Positions 26,949 to 39,321 of a stretch of 64,000 nucleotides of DNA are shown here, piece by piece. This stretch comes from Bacterioplanes sanyensis. Its GTDB lineage: Bacteria; Pseudomonadota; Gammaproteobacteria; Pseudomonadales; Oceanobacteraceae. Where the stretch lies: positions 124,001 to 188,000 of the forward strand of contig NZ_BMYY01000004.1 of assembly GCF_014652515.1 (NCBI RefSeq), written 5' to 3'. Under the pieces are notes generated by a model. The model worked only from the letters and a program-made list of their open reading frames with translations. It was not told where the DNA came from and searched no databases. Position numbers and translations under genes: made by a program. Every line of letters starts with the position of its first letter. Positions within the stretch are counted from its first letter, which is position 1.

Positions 26949-29324
26949 CTAGCCCCTCAGCGTTGCTCCTACACTCTCTTTGAGGTGAGCGAGTACGGCA
27001 TCAACCGAATCGTTCACTTCTTCGTCAGTTAGAGTGCGTGAAGGATGCTGCCAGGTCAAGCCTAAGGCCAGACTTTTTCTATCAGGATCAATGCCTTTGC
27101 CCACATAGACGTCAAACAATGTGAGGTTGGTCAAATATTCTCCCGCTACCGAGCGAATCGCACTGAAGACATCGTCCACCGCCACCGCTTGCGACACAAC
27201 CAGGGCCAAATCACGACGCATTTCAGGGAACTTAGACAGCTCTCCAAAGGCCGGTACGCGACGTTGCTGTACGGCATCGAGGTCAATTTCAACCAGATAT
27301 ACCGCGTGCTTCAGATCGAGGGCCTTTTGCGCTTGTGGATGCAGGGCGCCAATCCAGCCGACGGATTTGCCATCTTTTTCGATGCGAGCACACTGACCCG
27401 GGTGCAAAGCATCATGCTCAGCGGCAACAAAGCGGTAATCTGCCAGCAAGCCACTGCGCTGCAGTACGCTTTCCAGATCGCCCTTGATGTCGAAAAAGTC
27501 GACATTGTCAGCGTTGTTGCTCCAACCTTGAGGTTGGCGATTGCCCGCTACCACCATGGCCAAGGTCGGAATTTGCTGCAAGCCATCGTTGCCTGGCTCA
27601 AAGCGCAAGCCGGTTTCGAACAAACGTATGCGCGGCTGCTGACGCTTCATATTGTGCTCAACCGCACCCAGCAAGCCCGCCCATAAAGTCGTGCGCATCA
27701 CCGCCATATCGTTAGAAATAGGGTTCAGCAACGCCAACGGCTCAATACTTGGCGCCAATACCTTTTGCACTTTGGTATCAACAAAGCTGTAAGTAATTGC
27801 TTCTTGATAACCGCGCGAAATCAGCTGGCGGCGAATGTCGGCCATCGGCATTTTGGCTTCCGGCGCTTGTGCCAACGGCGTAGCCGCTTGCGGTACACGC
27901 ACAGGCAAACGGTTGTAACCGTAAATACGCGCTAACTCTTCGATCAGGTCAGCTTCAATGGCCATGTCAAAGCGATAGCTCGGTGCCACGGCTTGCCAGC
28001 CCTGTTCGGTGGCGGTGACCTGCATGCCCAAACGCTCAAGAATATCTTGCACGTCGCTATCGGCCATACTGAGGCCAAGAATCTTTTCGATACGTGAACG
28101 ACGCAGCTCGATGGTGGCGGCTTTTGGCAGATCCGCCTCGCTTACCACTTCCTCTATCGGGCCAGGCTGACCGCCGCATATATCTAATACCAGTTGAGTC
28201 GCCCGCTCCATGGCGGTACGTGCCAGCTCGGAGTCTACACCGCGCTCAAAACGATGCGATGAATCGGTGTGCAAACCGTGAGCGCGCGCTTTACCGGCAA
28301 TGGTAATCGGGTTAAAAAACGCCGCTTCCAGCAGCAGGTCTTGCGTGGCTTCCGTTACGCCCGATTGCTCACCGCCCATAACACCAGCCATGGCGAGCGC
28401 CTTGCTGTGATCGGCAATGACCAGGGTATCGCTGCTAAGGGTGATTTCTTGGCCATCCAGCAGAGTCAGTTTTTCCTGATCCGCCGCCATGCGCACGCGA
28501 ATACCGCCGTCTAACTGATTCAGGTCGAAGGCATGCATCGGCTGACCCAGCTCGAGCAGCACATAGTTGGTGATGTCGACGACGGGGTCGATGGAGCGAA
28601 TGCCACCACGACGCAGCTTTTCTACCATCCACAAAGGCGTTTCAGCGCTCACGTTAACGCCGCGCACAATACGACCCACATAGCGCGGGCAGCCAGCGCT
28701 GGCTTGCACGTCGATGTTAGGCTTGTCGTCGATCACCGGCGCCACGGGCTCAATAGCTGGACCTTGCACGGCAACGCGGTTTAACACACCGACTTCACGA
28801 GCCAAACCGGCAATGCTTAAGCAATCGCCACGGTTAGGGGTTAGATCGACATCAATGATTTGATCGTCCAAGTCCATATAGGCACGGAAATCTTCGCCTA
28901 CCGGTGCGTCGGCTGGTAGTTCCATCAAGCCATCACTGGCTTCTGACAGACCCAGTTCAGCTTCAGCGCAGAGCATGCCGAACGATTCAACACCACGTAG
29001 CTTGGCTTTTTTAATTTTAAAGTTGCCTGGCAGTACCGCGCCCAGCTTGGCAAACGGAATTTTCAGACCAACACGCACATTGGGCGCGCCACAAACAATC
29101 TGGAAGGTTTCTTGGCCGTCGCTGACCTGACATAAGCTAAGCTTATCAGCGTCGGGGTGCTGTTCACGGGTAAGCACCTCACCGACCACCACGCCGCTAA
29201 ATTCGCCCGCCACCGGCTCGACATCGTCAACCTCTAGACCGGCCATGGTTACTTGATCCACCAGTTCTTGGGTGGAAATGTCAGGCTGCACCCACTCGCG
29301 CAACCACTGTTCGCTGAATTTCAT
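26949..29324 (-). CDS. pheT: Phenylalanine--tRNA ligase beta subunit
   Basis: Large subunit of the (alpha-beta)2 phenylalanyl-tRNA synthetase. Domains appear in the usual order: tRNA-binding OB-like domain (about 40-150, with [23 protein letters not shown]), the B3/B4 editing domain (about 215-370), B5 (about 400-475), a catalytic-like core, and the C-terminal ferredoxin-fold anticodon-binding domain (about 700-791, starting [15 protein letters not shown]). 791 residues is normal. It lies 15 bases after pheS. Confidence 0.97.
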   Translation of the reverse strand: MKFSEQWLREWVQPDISTQELVDQVTMAGLEVDDVEPVAGEFSGVVVGEVLTREQHPDADKLSLCQVSDGQETFQIVCGAPNVRVGLKIPFAKLGAVLPGNFKIKKAKLRGVESFGMLCAEAELGLSEASDGLMELPADAPVGEDFRAYMDLDDQIIDVDLTPNRGDCLSIAGLAREVGVLNRVAVQGPAIEPVAPVIDDKPNIDVQASAGCPRYVGRIVRGVNVSAETPLWMVEKLRRGGIRSIDPVVDITNYVLLELGQPMHAFDLNQLDGGIRVRMAADQEKLTLLDGQEITLSSDTLVIADHSKALAMAGVMGGEQSGVTEATQDLLLEAAFFNPITIAGKARAHGLHTDSSHRFERGVDSELARTAMERATQLVLDICGGQPGPIEEVVSEADLPKAATIELRRSRIEKILGLSMADSDVQDILERLGMQVTATEQGWQAVAPSYRFDMAIEADLIEELARIYGYNRLPVRVPQAATPLAQAPEAKMPMADIRRQLISRGYQEAITYSFVDTKVQKVLAPSIEPLALLNPISNDMAVMRTTLWAGLLGAVEHNMKRQQPRIRLFETGLRFEPGNDGLQQIPTLAMVVAGNRQPQGWSNNADNVDFFDIKGDLESVLQRSGLLADYRFVAAEHDALHPGQCARIEKDGKSVGWIGALHPQAQKALDLKHAVYLVEIDLDAVQQRRVPAFGELSKFPEMRRDLALVVSQAVAVDDVFSAIRSVAGEYLTNLTLFDVYVGKGIDPDRKSLALGLTWQHPSRTLTDEEVNDSVDAVLAHLKESVGATLRG

Positions 29325-29339
29325 GTGTGAAGCCTCGTA

Positions 29340-30359
<1,020 letters not shown>

Positions 30360-30376
30360 TTAACTTCGATTTCGAC

Positions 30377-30426
30377 AAAAAAATAGGGGAATGCCTCAGG
30401 TTGTTCACCTTCGCCACTCCCCTATT
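30377..30426 (-). terminator. Terminator or attenuator before pheS
   Basis: On the minus strand arms AATAGGGGA and TCCCCTATT close a stem with an inner AGGT/ACCT hairpin, followed by seven T. A second hairpin (CAGCAGCC... with ...GGTTGCTG, about 30431-30454) lies just upstream. In E. coli pheST is attenuated through the Phe-rich leader PheM; I see no leader frame with phenylalanine codons here, so either simple termination with read-through or another attenuation device applies. Confidence 0.8.
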
Positions 30427-30483
30427 CCGTCAGCAACCACCTGAATGGCTGCTGTTTCGGGACCGGATTAACCGGTTAACCGC

Positions 30484-30837
30484 TTACAGGCTGGACTTGG
30501 CTTTTTCAACCAAAGCCGCAAACGCTGCTTTTTCGTTCACTGCCAGATCAGCCAGAACTTTACGGTCAATTTCAACAGCGGCTTTTTTCAGGCCGTTGAT
30601 AAACTTGCTGTAAGACAGGCCATTCTGACGGGCACCCGCATTGATACGAGCGATCCACAGCTGACGGAACTGACGCTTACGCTGACGACGGTCACGGTAG
30701 GCGTATTGACCAGCTTTAATAACCGCTTGCTTAGCTACACGGAATACACGGCTACGAGCGCCATAGTAACCTTTAGCTTGCTTCAGAATTTTTTTGTGAC
30801 GACGACGAGCGATCACACCACGTTTTACACGAGCCAT
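30484..30837 (-). CDS. rplT: 50S ribosomal protein L20
   Basis: Primary rRNA-binding protein needed early in 50S assembly; in E. coli it also represses its own operon by binding the rpmI-rplT mRNA. 117 residues with the standard opening [19 protein letters not shown] and the strongly basic N-terminal helix. It follows rpmI by 22 bases. Confidence 0.98.
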   Translation of the reverse strand: MARVKRGVIARRRHKKILKQAKGYYGARSRVFRVAKQAVIKAGQYAYRDRRQRKRQFRQLWIARINAGARQNGLSYSKFINGLKKAAVEIDRKVLADLAVNEKAAFAALVEKAKSSL

Positions 30838-30859
30838 TAGTTATCTCCTGAACAATAAA

Positions 30860-31054
30860 TTAAAGGTTAGGCAGCATGCGTGCTACCAGTGCCTTATCAG
30901 AGCCATGAACCTGCAACATAGGACGCAGGTGACGCTTACGCTTAGTGCTCTTTTTGGTCAGGATGTGGCTACGGTGAGCCTGACGGTGCTTGAAACCGTT
31001 CGCAGTCTTTTTGAAGCGCTTAGCTGCGCCACTCTTAGTTTTGATCTTAGGCAT
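30860..31054 (-). CDS. rpmI: 50S ribosomal protein L35
   Basis: Small basic ribosomal protein, 64 residues, opening [20 protein letters not shown] and ending RMLPNL. The correct start is the ATG at 31054; the longer open frame upstream of it is intergenic leader. It lies between infC and rplT, as in all gammaproteobacteria. Confidence 0.98.
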   Translation of the reverse strand: MPKIKTKSGAAKRFKKTANGFKHRQAHRSHILTKKSTKRKRHLRPMLQVHGSDKALVARMLPNL

Positions 31055-31158
31055 TGTATGAACTCCACAGTTGTGACGCGTACAGAAACTAAGACCTGTA
31101 CAACGTCTGCCATAACAGAGAAGGCGTTGCCTTCCCAGCAACCGGTAGAAAGCACAAA

Positions 31159-31176
31159 CCCCGGGGCTAACCGGGG
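31159..31176 (-). promoter_or_regulatory. Hairpin in the infC-rpmI spacer
   Basis: Arms CCCCGG and CCGGGG with a six-base loop lie in the 147-base spacer. In E. coli the L20 control structures lie in this mRNA region. Here I can see only this stem and cannot establish a pseudoknot. No other gene is visible in the spacer. Confidence 0.35.
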
Positions 31177-31201
31177 CTTGGGCATTCATTTGAAGACCGG
31201 A

Positions 31202-31744
31202 TTACTTCTTCTTGCTTGGAGCAATGACCATCACCATTTGACGGCCTTCCATCTTCGGGCGCTGCTCCACCGTGCCAAGCTCTTCTAAATCAGCCTCAAC
31301 ACGTTTCATCAATTCCATACCAATGTTCTGGTGCGCCATTTCGCGGCCGCGAAAACGCAGAGATACCTTGGCTTTGTTACCTTCTTCCAAGAAGCGAGTC
31401 AGGTTACGCAGTTTGATCTGGTAGTCACCTTCTTCTGTTCCTGGACGGAACTTGATCTCTTTGATCTGAACCTGGTGCTGGCGCTTTTTGGCTTCGGCTT
31501 TCTGCTTCTTCTCTTCGTAGAGCTTCTTGCCGTAGTCCATCACCTTACAAACGATGGGATCACCGTCTGAAATTTGTACCAGATCCAGCTCTGCCTCAGC
31601 TGCCGCCTCAAGAGCCTCATCGATGCTGACGACACCTACTTGGTTACCGTCTGCGCCGATCAAACGTACTTCTGTTGCACGAATATTGTCATTGATGGCG
31701 GCGCGGGGCTCGCGCGCACCTTTTTTGTTGTCGCGTCTGATGAT
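31202..31744 (-). CDS. infC: Translation initiation factor IF-3, non-AUG start
   Basis: Binds the 30S subunit, prevents premature subunit joining and checks the start codon. There is no ATG at the expected 5' end: the conserved N-terminal region ([21 protein letters not shown]) lies in frame well upstream of any plausible start except ATC or CTG codons. I choose ATC at 31744, because GGAG sits five bases before it and the result (180 residues) matches family length; CTG at 31747 is the alternative. E. coli infC starts with AUU, and IF-3 represses its own synthesis by rejecting that codon, so the same control is likely. It overlaps the thrS stop by one base. Confidence 0.93.
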   Translation of the reverse strand: MIRRDNKKGAREPRAAINDNIRATEVRLIGADGNQVGVVSIDEALEAAAEAELDLVQISDGDPIVCKVMDYGKKLYEEKKQKAEAKKRQHQVQIKEIKFRPGTEEGDYQIKLRNLTRFLEEGNKAKVSLRFRGREMAHQNIGMELMKRVEADLEELGTVEQRPKMEGRQMVMVIAPSKKK

Positions 31745-33675
31745 CAGTTCTCCATTCCAAACCGTCCGCGCTGCGCGATGGCATGTTCTAGCTTCGCCAT
31801 GAAGTCATCGACGCCCATGACGCCAAGATCTTCTCCGCTACGGGTACGCACGGCTACGGTGTTTGCTTCGACTTCTTTATCCCCGACCACTAGAAGGAAG
31901 GGAACCTTGTGTAAAGTGTGCTCGCGGATTTTAAAGCCGATCTTCTCGTTTCTCAAGTCCGCATCGGCACGAAAACCAAGAGAATTGAGTCGATCCGCCA
32001 AATCGGCGCAATATTGTGCCTGATTATCTGTGATATTCAGGACGGACACTTGCTTCGGTGCCAACCATGGCGGCATCGCACCCGCATAGTGCTCAATCAA
32101 TATACCAACAAAGCGCTCGAACGACCCCAAAATAGCACGATGCAACATGACAGGATGCTTGCGCTCGCCATCTTCCGCCACGTACTGGGCACCGAGGCGC
32201 TCAGGCAGCATGAAATCCAGCTGCAAGGTGCCGCACTGCCAAACGCGATTCAAACAATCACGCAGCGAGAATTCGATTTTGGGGCCATAGAAGGCGCCTT
32301 CACCCGGCTGCAGCTCCCAGTTCAGGCCAGCATCATTAAGCGCATCTTCCAAGGCGGCTTCGGCTTTGTCCCACAGATGCTCTTCGCCAATACGACCTTC
32401 TGGGCGCGTCGACAGCTTCATTTCAACATCGTCAAAGCCAAAGTCTTTGTAGACGTCCAGCGTCAGCTTAATAAAGTCGGATGCTTCTTTGCGCATCTGA
32501 TCTTCGGTCACGAAGATATGCGCGTCATCCTGGGTAAAGCCACGCACACGCATGATGCCATGCAAAGCACCCGATGGCTCGTTACGGTGACAGCAACCAA
32601 ACTCGGCTAAGCGCAAAGGCAGATCACGATAGCTCTTAAGACCCTGGTTAAATACCTGAATGTGCGCCGGGCAGTTCATCGGCTTTACCGCGTAGGTGCG
32701 CTTCTCTGACTCGGTCACAAACATGTGATCGGCATAGTGTTCCCAGTGACCGGACTTCTCCCACAGGGTGCGATCCACCACCTGAGGTGTTTTGATTTCT
32801 TTATAGCCAGCGCCGTTTTGGACTTTACGCATGTACTGCTCAAGCACTTGGTAAATGGTCCAACCATTCGGGTGCCAGAACACCATGCCGGGTGCTTCTT
32901 CTTGCAAGTGGAACAAGTCCAGCTGCTTGGCCAGCTTACGGTGATCGCGCTTTTCTGCCTCTTCCAGACGAGTCAGGTAGGCTTTCTGGTCTTTCTTGTC
33001 ATTCCAAGCCGTGCCGTAAATACGCTGCAGCTGTTGGTTATTGGCATCACCACGCCAGTAAGCACCCGAAACGCGCATCAATTTAAACACGCGCATAACG
33101 CGAGTGTTCGGCACGTGCGGCCCGCGACACATATCGACGTATTCTTCGTGATGATACAGACCGACTTCGGTTTCACCCTGGCTAATCAGGTTGTCGATCA
33201 ATTCGACTTTGTAGCCTTCGTCGCGATCAACAAAAATACGGCGCGCTTCTTTAATCGGCGTCATTTTCTTGATGACGTCGTAATCTTTTTTGATCAGCTC
33301 TTTAACACGCTTCTCAATCACCGCCACATCTTCTGGGGTAAAAGGACGCTCAAAATCAATGTCGTAATAAAAGCCGTCGTCGATCACTGGGCCAATGGCC
33401 ATTTTAGCGGACGGGAATAATTGCTTAACAGCATGGCCGACCAAGTGCGCAAAGGAGTGGCGAATCACTTCCAGACCTTCCTGGTCGCGGCCGGTAATCA
33501 ATGTGACGTCAGCGTCGTGACTAATCAGCTCACATGCATCCACTAATTGACCATTAATACGACCGCACACCGTTGCTTTAGCCAAACCAGGGCCAATGTC
33601 TTCTGCTACTTGCAGCAAGGTAACGGGTTGGTCGAATTCGCGTTTGGAACCGTCGGGAAGAGTAATAACAGGCAT
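31744..33675 (-). CDS. thrS: Threonine--tRNA ligase
   Basis: Class II synthetase charging tRNA-Thr. Domains: TGS (1-62), editing domain (about 65-225, with the [14 protein letters not shown] zinc-like motif and the [12 protein letters not shown] motif), catalytic core (about 245-535, with [29 protein letters not shown] and the zinc-site cysteine in it), and the anticodon-binding domain (about 540-640). I place the start at the second ATG (33675, [10 protein letters not shown]), because AAGGA lies seven bases before it and too close to the first ATG. 643 residues. First gene of the translation operon. Confidence 0.97.
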   Translation of the reverse strand: MPVITLPDGSKREFDQPVTLLQVAEDIGPGLAKATVCGRINGQLVDACELISHDADVTLITGRDQEGLEVIRHSFAHLVGHAVKQLFPSAKMAIGPVIDDGFYYDIDFERPFTPEDVAVIEKRVKELIKKDYDVIKKMTPIKEARRIFVDRDEGYKVELIDNLISQGETEVGLYHHEEYVDMCRGPHVPNTRVMRVFKLMRVSGAYWRGDANNQQLQRIYGTAWNDKKDQKAYLTRLEEAEKRDHRKLAKQLDLFHLQEEAPGMVFWHPNGWTIYQVLEQYMRKVQNGAGYKEIKTPQVVDRTLWEKSGHWEHYADHMFVTESEKRTYAVKPMNCPAHIQVFNQGLKSYRDLPLRLAEFGCCHRNEPSGALHGIMRVRGFTQDDAHIFVTEDQMRKEASDFIKLTLDVYKDFGFDDVEMKLSTRPEGRIGEEHLWDKAEAALEDALNDAGLNWELQPGEGAFYGPKIEFSLRDCLNRVWQCGTLQLDFMLPERLGAQYVAEDGERKHPVMLHRAILGSFERFVGILIEHYAGAMPPWLAPKQVSVLNITDNQAQYCADLADRLNSLGFRADADLRNEKIGFKIREHTLHKVPFLLVVGDKEVEANTVAVRTRSGEDLGVMGVDDFMAKLEHAIAQRGRFGMEN

Positions 33676-33734
33676 AATCATGTCCTTGTCAGTGGTGGCC
33701 CCTACGACAGGCCACGTGAGTGTAAAAGCCGCTC

Positions 33735-33763
33735 ACTCTACCGACAGAGCTCAAGCGTGTAAA
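33735..33763 (-). promoter_or_regulatory. Predicted thrS promoter
   Basis: On the minus strand TTTACA (33763-33758) and TAGAGT (33740-33735) are separated by exactly 17 bp, about 60 bp before the thrS start. Good match to sigma70 elements, by eye only. Confidence 0.55.
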
Positions 33764-33822
33764 CCAGAGCTATTGCCACAAAGGAATACCGTGCCTGTCT
33801 TTACACAGCGCTTATAAGTGAC

Positions 33823-34884
33823 TCATACATATGATTGTGGGCGGCAGATGGCAGCGGCGATGTCTTGCAGTGGCAACTGATGCATAACCGCCCCCATGCG
33901 CATCGCTTCTTTGGGCATGCCATACACCACGCAACTGGCTTCGTCTTGCCCCAGTGTCAAAGCGCCAGCTTGATACATCTCCAGCAAGCCGCGAGCGCCG
34001 TCATCGCCCATGCCGGTCATGATTACTCCCAGCGCGTTTTTACCCGCCGCGTGGGCCACCGAGCGAAATAACACATCCACCGAGGGACGATGACGCGAGA
34101 CCAGAGGCCCGTCTTTCACCTCAACCCGGTACTGTGCGCCGCTGCGCACTAAGGTCATGTGTAAACCACCTGGGGCAATTAATACCTGACCAGGAACCAC
34201 TCGATCGCCGGCTTCAGCTTCTTTCACCCTCACCTTACACAAACCGTCGAGACGTTCAGCGAATGCGCGCGTGAACTGCGCTGGCATATGTTGCACCACG
34301 ACGATGCCTGGGCAGCCCATCGGCAAGGCGGTTAATACATGCTCTAGCGCTTGCGTCCCGCCTGTCGATGTGCCGAGTGCAATCACTCGGTCGGTAGTTT
34401 CGTGCAGCGGTGCAGGTACTGGGGTATGCGGCGTATGCTGAGCAGGCGCAGTTGCTTTAACCGCAACCCTAGGTCTGGCTGCGGCAGCGCCTTTTATGGC
34501 GTCCATCAATTGCGTTCGGGATTCTTGCAAAAAGCCTTTCAGCCCAGTTTTGGGCTTGGTAATAATATCTACCGCACCGGCTGACATGGCTTGCATGGTG
34601 GTGGTGGCACCACGTTCGGTTAAGGTTGAACAAATCACCACTGGCGTCGGATGTTCTGCCATCAGTTTGCGCATAAAAGTAATGCCATCCATACGTGGCA
34701 TTTCGATATCCAACACAATCACATCTGGCCATTGGCTCGCCATTTTTTTCTGCGCAAAAATCGGATCGGCAGCGCTGCCGATCACACGGATACCGGCGCA
34801 ACTGTTCAGAACTTCCGTCAACACCTGACGCACCACCGCCGAATCATCAACAATAAAAACATCAATATTGTTCACATCAATCAT
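33823..34884 (-). CDS. cheB: Chemotaxis protein-glutamate methylesterase CheB
   Basis: Removes methyl groups from (and deamidates) chemoreceptors. The N-terminal receiver domain has the acidic pair in FIVDDSA and phospho-acceptor D59 in VIVLDIEMP. After a Pro/Ala-rich linker the methylesterase domain shows the catalytic triad motifs ALGTSTGG (serine), VVQHMPAQF (histidine) and [11 protein letters not shown] (aspartate). I use the ATG at 34884, which overlaps the cheD end by eight bases and starts right before the domain (353 residues). Last gene of the chemosensory operon. Confidence 0.94.
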   Translation of the reverse strand: MIDVNNIDVFIVDDSAVVRQVLTEVLNSCAGIRVIGSAADPIFAQKKMASQWPDVIVLDIEMPRMDGITFMRKLMAEHPTPVVICSTLTERGATTTMQAMSAGAVDIITKPKTGLKGFLQESRTQLMDAIKGAAAARPRVAVKATAPAQHTPHTPVPAPLHETTDRVIALGTSTGGTQALEHVLTALPMGCPGIVVVQHMPAQFTRAFAERLDGLCKVRVKEAEAGDRVVPGQVLIAPGGLHMTLVRSGAQYRVEVKDGPLVSRHRPSVDVLFRSVAHAAGKNALGVIMTGMGDDGARGLLEMYQAGALTLGQDEASCVVYGMPKEAMRMGAVMHQLPLQDIAAAICRPQSYV

Positions 34885-35446
34885 CCCAGAATACAACGGC
34901 ACCGGCGGGCTCTTGCTCTTGCTGCTGTTGCTGTTGTTTGAGCCAATGGCTTTCTACCTCTGCCAAAGAGCGGGTTTGCTGGCGACCATCAATGAGTTGA
35001 ACGTAGACCCCCATATCCTGACCATCAAACAGCACATTGCGGCCGTACTCGCCACCCACATCACGAGCAACAATGGGAATGCTCTCCTGCTGTAAAAAAT
35101 GCAGGGCAAATTCTGAGTTCGCCTGACCGATATTAAAATGACCAGAGCCAATTTTCCCTAGCACATTGGCCCCTCCAAATACTTTGGCTTTTAGCCTGCG
35201 ACGCTCAGCGCCGCGCTTTAACATAGCGTTGATTAATAACTCCATCGCATGAATGCCGTAACGCCCACTGATAGGAGAATTTTGCCGATACTTATCACTG
35301 GCGAGTAAAAAGTGATTCATGCCAAACACATGAGAGGTATCGTCATACAAACAGACAGCCACGCAAGAGCCCAACAAGGTTTTCAATACAACCGAGTGCT
35401 GGTCACTGACCCGATATTCACCAGGGCTCACCTGTAGCGTGGTCAT
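34877..35446 (-). CDS. cheD: Chemoreceptor glutamine deamidase CheD
   Basis: Deamidates receptor glutamines. The active-site cysteine and histidine are recognisable in [13 protein letters not shown] and GMNHFLLA, followed by the conserved threonine/serine region and [23 protein letters not shown]. 189 residues, with a glutamine-run tail (about 168-176) that is probably unstructured. ATG start overlaps the cheR stop by four bases. Confidence 0.93.
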   Translation of the reverse strand: MTTLQVSPGEYRVSDQHSVVLKTLLGSCVAVCLYDDTSHVFGMNHFLLASDKYRQNSPISGRYGIHAMELLINAMLKRGAERRRLKAKVFGGANVLGKIGSGHFNIGQANSEFALHFLQQESIPIVARDVGGEYGRNVLFDGQDMGVYVQLIDGRQQTRSLAEVESHWLKQQQQQQEQEPAGAVVFWDD

Positions 35447-36273
35447 ACACTCGCCATTTGTTCATTAGGCAAATACCGATAAACCGAGGGCTGCACAGTA
35501 TGCAAATGCTCACTGACACCGAACAAGGATTCAGAATGACCCGTAACAATTAGCCCGCCTTTGCTGATTAAGGGCAACATCCGTGTAATCACTTGCGCTT
35601 TGGTATCCGCATCGAAATAAATCAACACATTACGGATAAACACAATATCGAACGGCCCGATACCAGCCAGCGGCTTGGTTAGATTCATCAAGCGGCAATC
35701 GATGGCGCTGCGAATGGCAGGGATAAACGTAAAAAACCCGCTGTACTCACCACTGCCGCGCAGACAAAAGTGTTTACGATAATACTCAGGTATTTTCTCC
35801 AGCATGGACTCAGGGTATATAGCGCGCCGAGCTTTTTCCACCATACGCGAACTGATGTCTGTTCCTACCAAAGACCAGTTATCACTGCCTAAAATATCTT
35901 GGGCTAGCATACCAATCGTAAAGGCTTCTTCACCGGACGACAGCGCCGCACACCAGATGCGCCAATGCTTGCGCGGCTGACTTCTAAGTTCCTGCGCCAA
36001 TACTTTAAAATGCTCAGCCTCGCGAAAAAAGTAGGTTTCATTGGTAGACATCAAATCAAGCATGTATTGCAGTTCTTGCTTGTCCCCCTGCTTTAGGTAG
36101 CGTAAATATGCATCAAAAGAGTCCAGCTCTAGATGCAACAAGCGCTTACGTAGGCGTGTCACCATCATGGTTTTTTTATGTTCGCTCAGCTGAATACCCG
36201 CCGTTTGATACAGTAAGCGTGCGATACCGGCAAATGCAGCATCAGAAATCTGATCCAGCGCAGGCGGTGTCAC
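35443..36273 (-). CDS. cheR: Chemotaxis protein methyltransferase CheR
   Basis: Methylates receptor glutamates using S-adenosylmethionine. The helical N-terminal domain (1-75) is followed by the catalytic domain with the SAM-binding loop CAALSSGEEAFTIG, FDIVFIRNVLIYFD and GGLIVTGHSESLFG. 276 residues from a GTG start that overlaps the cheW stop. The adjacent receptor ends with a possible CheR-docking pentapeptide. Confidence 0.94.
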   Translation of the reverse strand: MTPPALDQISDAAFAGIARLLYQTAGIQLSEHKKTMMVTRLRKRLLHLELDSFDAYLRYLKQGDKQELQYMLDLMSTNETYFFREAEHFKVLAQELRSQPRKHWRIWCAALSSGEEAFTIGMLAQDILGSDNWSLVGTDISSRMVEKARRAIYPESMLEKIPEYYRKHFCLRGSGEYSGFFTFIPAIRSAIDCRLMNLTKPLAGIGPFDIVFIRNVLIYFDADTKAQVITRMLPLISKGGLIVTGHSESLFGVSEHLHTVQPSVYRYLPNEQMASV

Positions 36274-36782
36274 GAGGCCTCCCGCTGCGCTAGCTCTTCT
36301 GCATCCAATAAGCGCCCTAGACTCAGCAAAACAATAAAGTCATCACCGATGCGAGCCATACGCTCAATAAACTCTTGCCGAATACCAACACCGAAGTCTG
36401 GGGCCTCTTGAATTTCATTGTCATTAATCTCAACAATTTCACTAACGCCGTCCGCCAACATACCAAACAGCTCTCTTTCTTGTTGGTCATACTGCTCTAC
36501 CACTAAAATGACGCTACGCCGTCCGACCATCGTTGGTGTATTTTTCAACCTCTGATTCAAATCAATTACCGGAGCCACATTACCCCGCAAATTGATAACA
36601 CCACGTACAGCATTGGCCGCCATCGGCACCCGGGTCATACTACTGACCTCTATAATCTCTTTCACCTCAAGAATACTAATGGCATAGCGCTTACCGTGAA
36701 CTATAAACGTCAGGTACTGGTTATTCAGCGCCTGAGGTACCTGTTCTGGCAGTTCATCATTAATAACGTTTGAATTCGCCAT
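36270..36782 (-). CDS. cheW: Chemotaxis coupling protein CheW (first copy)
   Basis: Links receptors to CheA in the signalling array. It has a single CheW domain (about 20-160) with typical stretches [22 protein letters not shown] and [19 protein letters not shown]. 170 residues. The start lies inside the 3' end of the receptor gene (23-base overlap). A second CheW gene is encoded upstream of the receptor. Confidence 0.93.
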   Translation of the reverse strand: MANSNVINDELPEQVPQALNNQYLTFIVHGKRYAISILEVKEIIEVSSMTRVPMAANAVRGVINLRGNVAPVIDLNQRLKNTPTMVGRRSVILVVEQYDQQERELFGMLADGVSEIVEINDNEIQEAPDFGVGIRQEFIERMARIGDDFIVLLSLGRLLDAEELAQREAS

Positions 36783-38694
36783 AATCTGGTTGCTCGTTTT
36801 TGCTTGGCTGGCTTCCGTTGACGACTGACTTGCTTTTTTCTAACTGGGCGGGGCCTGAACCACTTCCCGAGAGCGAGAAGAAGGCAACGGCTTGTTGCAA
36901 TGCCTCAGCTTGGCCTGACAACTCTTCTGCAGTTGCTGCTAATTCTTCAGAGGACGAGGCATTTTGTTGGGTCGCCTTATCCAACTGCGACATAGCACTA
37001 TTGATCTGGTCTATGCCAGAGGCTTGCTCTTCTGAGGAAGCAGTAATTTCTTGTACTAAGTCGGCCGTTTTCTGAATACTTGGTACTATGGCCTCTAGCA
37101 ACTGTCCTGCTTCTTCCGCAATAGATACGCTGCTGGTAGCCAGCTCATTGATTTCCTGCGCCGTAATTCGACTGTTTTCTGCCAGCTTACGCACTTCAGC
37201 CGCTACTACAGTAAAGCCTTTGCCATGCTCACCGGCACGGGCAGCCTCAATCGCTGCATTCAGTGATAACAAATTGGTTTTGTAGGCTATGTCCTCGATC
37301 AAGCCGATTTTATCGGCGATGTCTTTCATTGCTGCAACGGTTCTGGTGACAGCCTGCCCACCTTTTTCCGCTTCAGCTGCGGCTTTAGTTGCCATCTGAT
37401 CAGTCACACGAGCATTTTCTGCATTTTGGCGCACAGATGCATGCAGCTGCTCGACCGAGGCACTGGTCTCCTCGACGCTGGACGCTTGCTCCGTTGCCCC
37501 TTGTGAAATCGTCTGCGCTGAAGCATTCAGTTCATTGGCGGCACTGGCCAAACCGTCGGCACCACTACGCACCTGTTGGATGACGCCAGTTAGACGCTCA
37601 ACCATATTAATCATATGGCTATACACACCCGTTGCATTATCTCGATTATTAAACTCGACTTGTAAATTACCATCCGCTACTTGCGAAGTAATATGCGCCA
37701 TTTCGGATGGCTCGCCGCCCAATGGCTTTTTGATAATTCGGATCAGCACCCAAGATAAGAAAACAGCCAGCAACACTGAAGCAACCGAGACCCAAACCAC
37801 CATATTAATAGTGCCAGCATTGCCCGACTCAACCTTGGCACCGAGAGTCTTTTGATCTTCTATCACTGACAGTTTCACATCTTCGGTTGCCTGGGCCACA
37901 ATAGGCCCGATGCGGTTCATTTCTTTGACCATCTCCGCTTTATCAATAGTTATTTGGCGTAACTGCTTCATTCCAGCCGTATAGCTCTGTAAAGACCGAG
38001 AAAAGTTATTGAGCTCGGCTTTGATGACGCTTGTAGTTGGCGAGCTTTGATAGTTCGTCAGGGCCTGTGTCAACTCGCCATCAAGGACGCCTATGGCCTG
38101 GTCCATTTGGCTGATGTTTTCACTGGCCAAAAACATATTCCCATACAGCCTGGCATCATAAAGAGATGAGCGAACCTGGCTGGCGAGATTGATTTCCTGA
38201 TAGTTTTGGGTCTGATAAGCAAGGTCATAGATATTATCGGCAATTTCAACCAGCTGCCCACCCAAAGGTCGCAAGGTCGATTGCAACAGAGCGCTCTCTG
38301 CAAGCTCCTGACTGACAACCCCTTCAAAAGACTTCTGATAATTACCAACCTCACTGTGTACCAGTTTTATATTTTCTACGCGGCTTGGATGCTTGATTTC
38401 CGCGACGGCAACGTCCAGCACCTCATTCATTATGGCAAAGCGCTCTTCAAAGCCGTTCTTTGCTTCTTGCGTTGGGTTCATCAAGTATTGCATAGCATGG
38501 ATACGTGCTAGCACCATATTGGCCTGCACTCGCCCAGCTGTATTGGAATCGATAGCAAGATTGCGATAATCACGAAACCCTGAAACTGCCGCACTCAGCC
38601 CTAAATAGGCCACAATAGAAACGACCAATAGCAATGCCACCACCACTGAGTAGCTAAGGCTAATCTGCATCGTCAGGTTTAACTTCTTGAACAT
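36760..38694 (-). CDS. Methyl-accepting chemotaxis protein (transmembrane receptor)
   Basis: Transmembrane chemoreceptor of 644 residues. TM1 (about 10-32), a ~260-residue mostly helical periplasmic sensor, TM2 (about 295-318), a HAMP domain, then the signalling helix pair with the highly conserved hairpin tip [43 protein letters not shown]. Near the C-terminus DYGEF fits the CheR-binding pentapeptide pattern (x-aromatic-x-x-aromatic) but is followed by KRY instead of ending the protein. The ATG at 38694 is chosen for its GGGAGAA site. The ligand is unknown. Confidence 0.9.
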   Translation of the reverse strand: MFKKLNLTMQISLSYSVVVALLLVVSIVAYLGLSAAVSGFRDYRNLAIDSNTAGRVQANMVLARIHAMQYLMNPTQEAKNGFEERFAIMNEVLDVAVAEIKHPSRVENIKLVHSEVGNYQKSFEGVVSQELAESALLQSTLRPLGGQLVEIADNIYDLAYQTQNYQEINLASQVRSSLYDARLYGNMFLASENISQMDQAIGVLDGELTQALTNYQSSPTTSVIKAELNNFSRSLQSYTAGMKQLRQITIDKAEMVKEMNRIGPIVAQATEDVKLSVIEDQKTLGAKVESGNAGTINMVVWVSVASVLLAVFLSWVLIRIIKKPLGGEPSEMAHITSQVADGNLQVEFNNRDNATGVYSHMINMVERLTGVIQQVRSGADGLASAANELNASAQTISQGATEQASSVEETSASVEQLHASVRQNAENARVTDQMATKAAAEAEKGGQAVTRTVAAMKDIADKIGLIEDIAYKTNLLSLNAAIEAARAGEHGKGFTVVAAEVRKLAENSRITAQEINELATSSVSIAEEAGQLLEAIVPSIQKTADLVQEITASSEEQASGIDQINSAMSQLDKATQQNASSSEELAATAEELSGQAEALQQAVAFFSLSGSGSGPAQLEKSKSVVNGSQPSKNEQPDYGEFKRY

Positions 38695-38779
38695 CTTTGT
38701 TTCTCCCTGTATGAACCGACTACTCAACGGCGCTCATGCTCTTAACCTTGACCTGCAAGAGCAGTGATTTATGTGTCAA

Positions 38780-39292
38780 TTAAATACTGGCAGATGAACC
38801 AACATCTGCCACCGAACTCAGTTGCTGGCTACTCAGCACCTCATCCATTGTTAGAATTTCGCCGGCATCAATTAATACCAACAAGCCTTGGTCAGTATGA
38901 GCCAGTGCACTGACGCAATCGCGATCAGTATTGACATCATGCACATGAGGAGCGGTACGGATATCATCAACATCCACCTCAACGATTTCACGTACTTCGG
39001 TCACCCATAGACCGATCGTTGCTTCGGCGTCATCCAAAGCCACTTTAGCCAATACTACACAACTACGTCGCACCCCCTGCTCTTGCACTGGCGCACCTAC
39101 TTTCATCGGCAAATCAACAATAGGTATGACATCATCATCCACTTCTATAACACCACGAATATAGGAAGCAGCCCCTGGGATTCGCGTCATTTCATCCGGC
39201 TCGATGATTTGTTTAACCGCGTCTACGGACAACCCAAACAATTCTCGGCCACAATAAAATGTGAGGTACTGAAAACGATGTGTTGCTACCAT
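38780..39292 (-). CDS. cheW: Chemotaxis coupling protein CheW (second copy)
   Basis: CheW domain protein distinct from the other copy (RFQYLTFYCGRELFGLSVDAVKQIIEP; GAASYIRGVIEVDDDVIPIVDLPMK), with an acidic C-terminal tail. The ATG at 39292 with GGAG five bases upstream gives 170 residues. Two CheW proteins in one operon suggest that the array uses different couplers, as in the Pseudomonas Che2 system. Confidence 0.92.
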   Translation of the reverse strand: MVATHRFQYLTFYCGRELFGLSVDAVKQIIEPDEMTRIPGAASYIRGVIEVDDDVIPIVDLPMKVGAPVQEQGVRRSCVVLAKVALDDAEATIGLWVTEVREIVEVDVDDIRTAPHVHDVNTDRDCVSALAHTDQGLLVLIDAGEILTMDEVLSSQQLSSVADVGSSASI

Positions 39293-39321
39293 AGGAACTC
39301 CGCCGTTTCTGCCCAATATGA

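Noticed and set aside
30431..30483. PheM-type leader peptide before pheS
   Set aside because: No short frame with consecutive TTT/TTC codons and a start codon is present between rplT and the terminator.
30860..31189. Extended L35 frame with a 45-residue leader
   Set aside because: L35 begins at MPKIKTKSG in all family members; the upstream part is intergenic.
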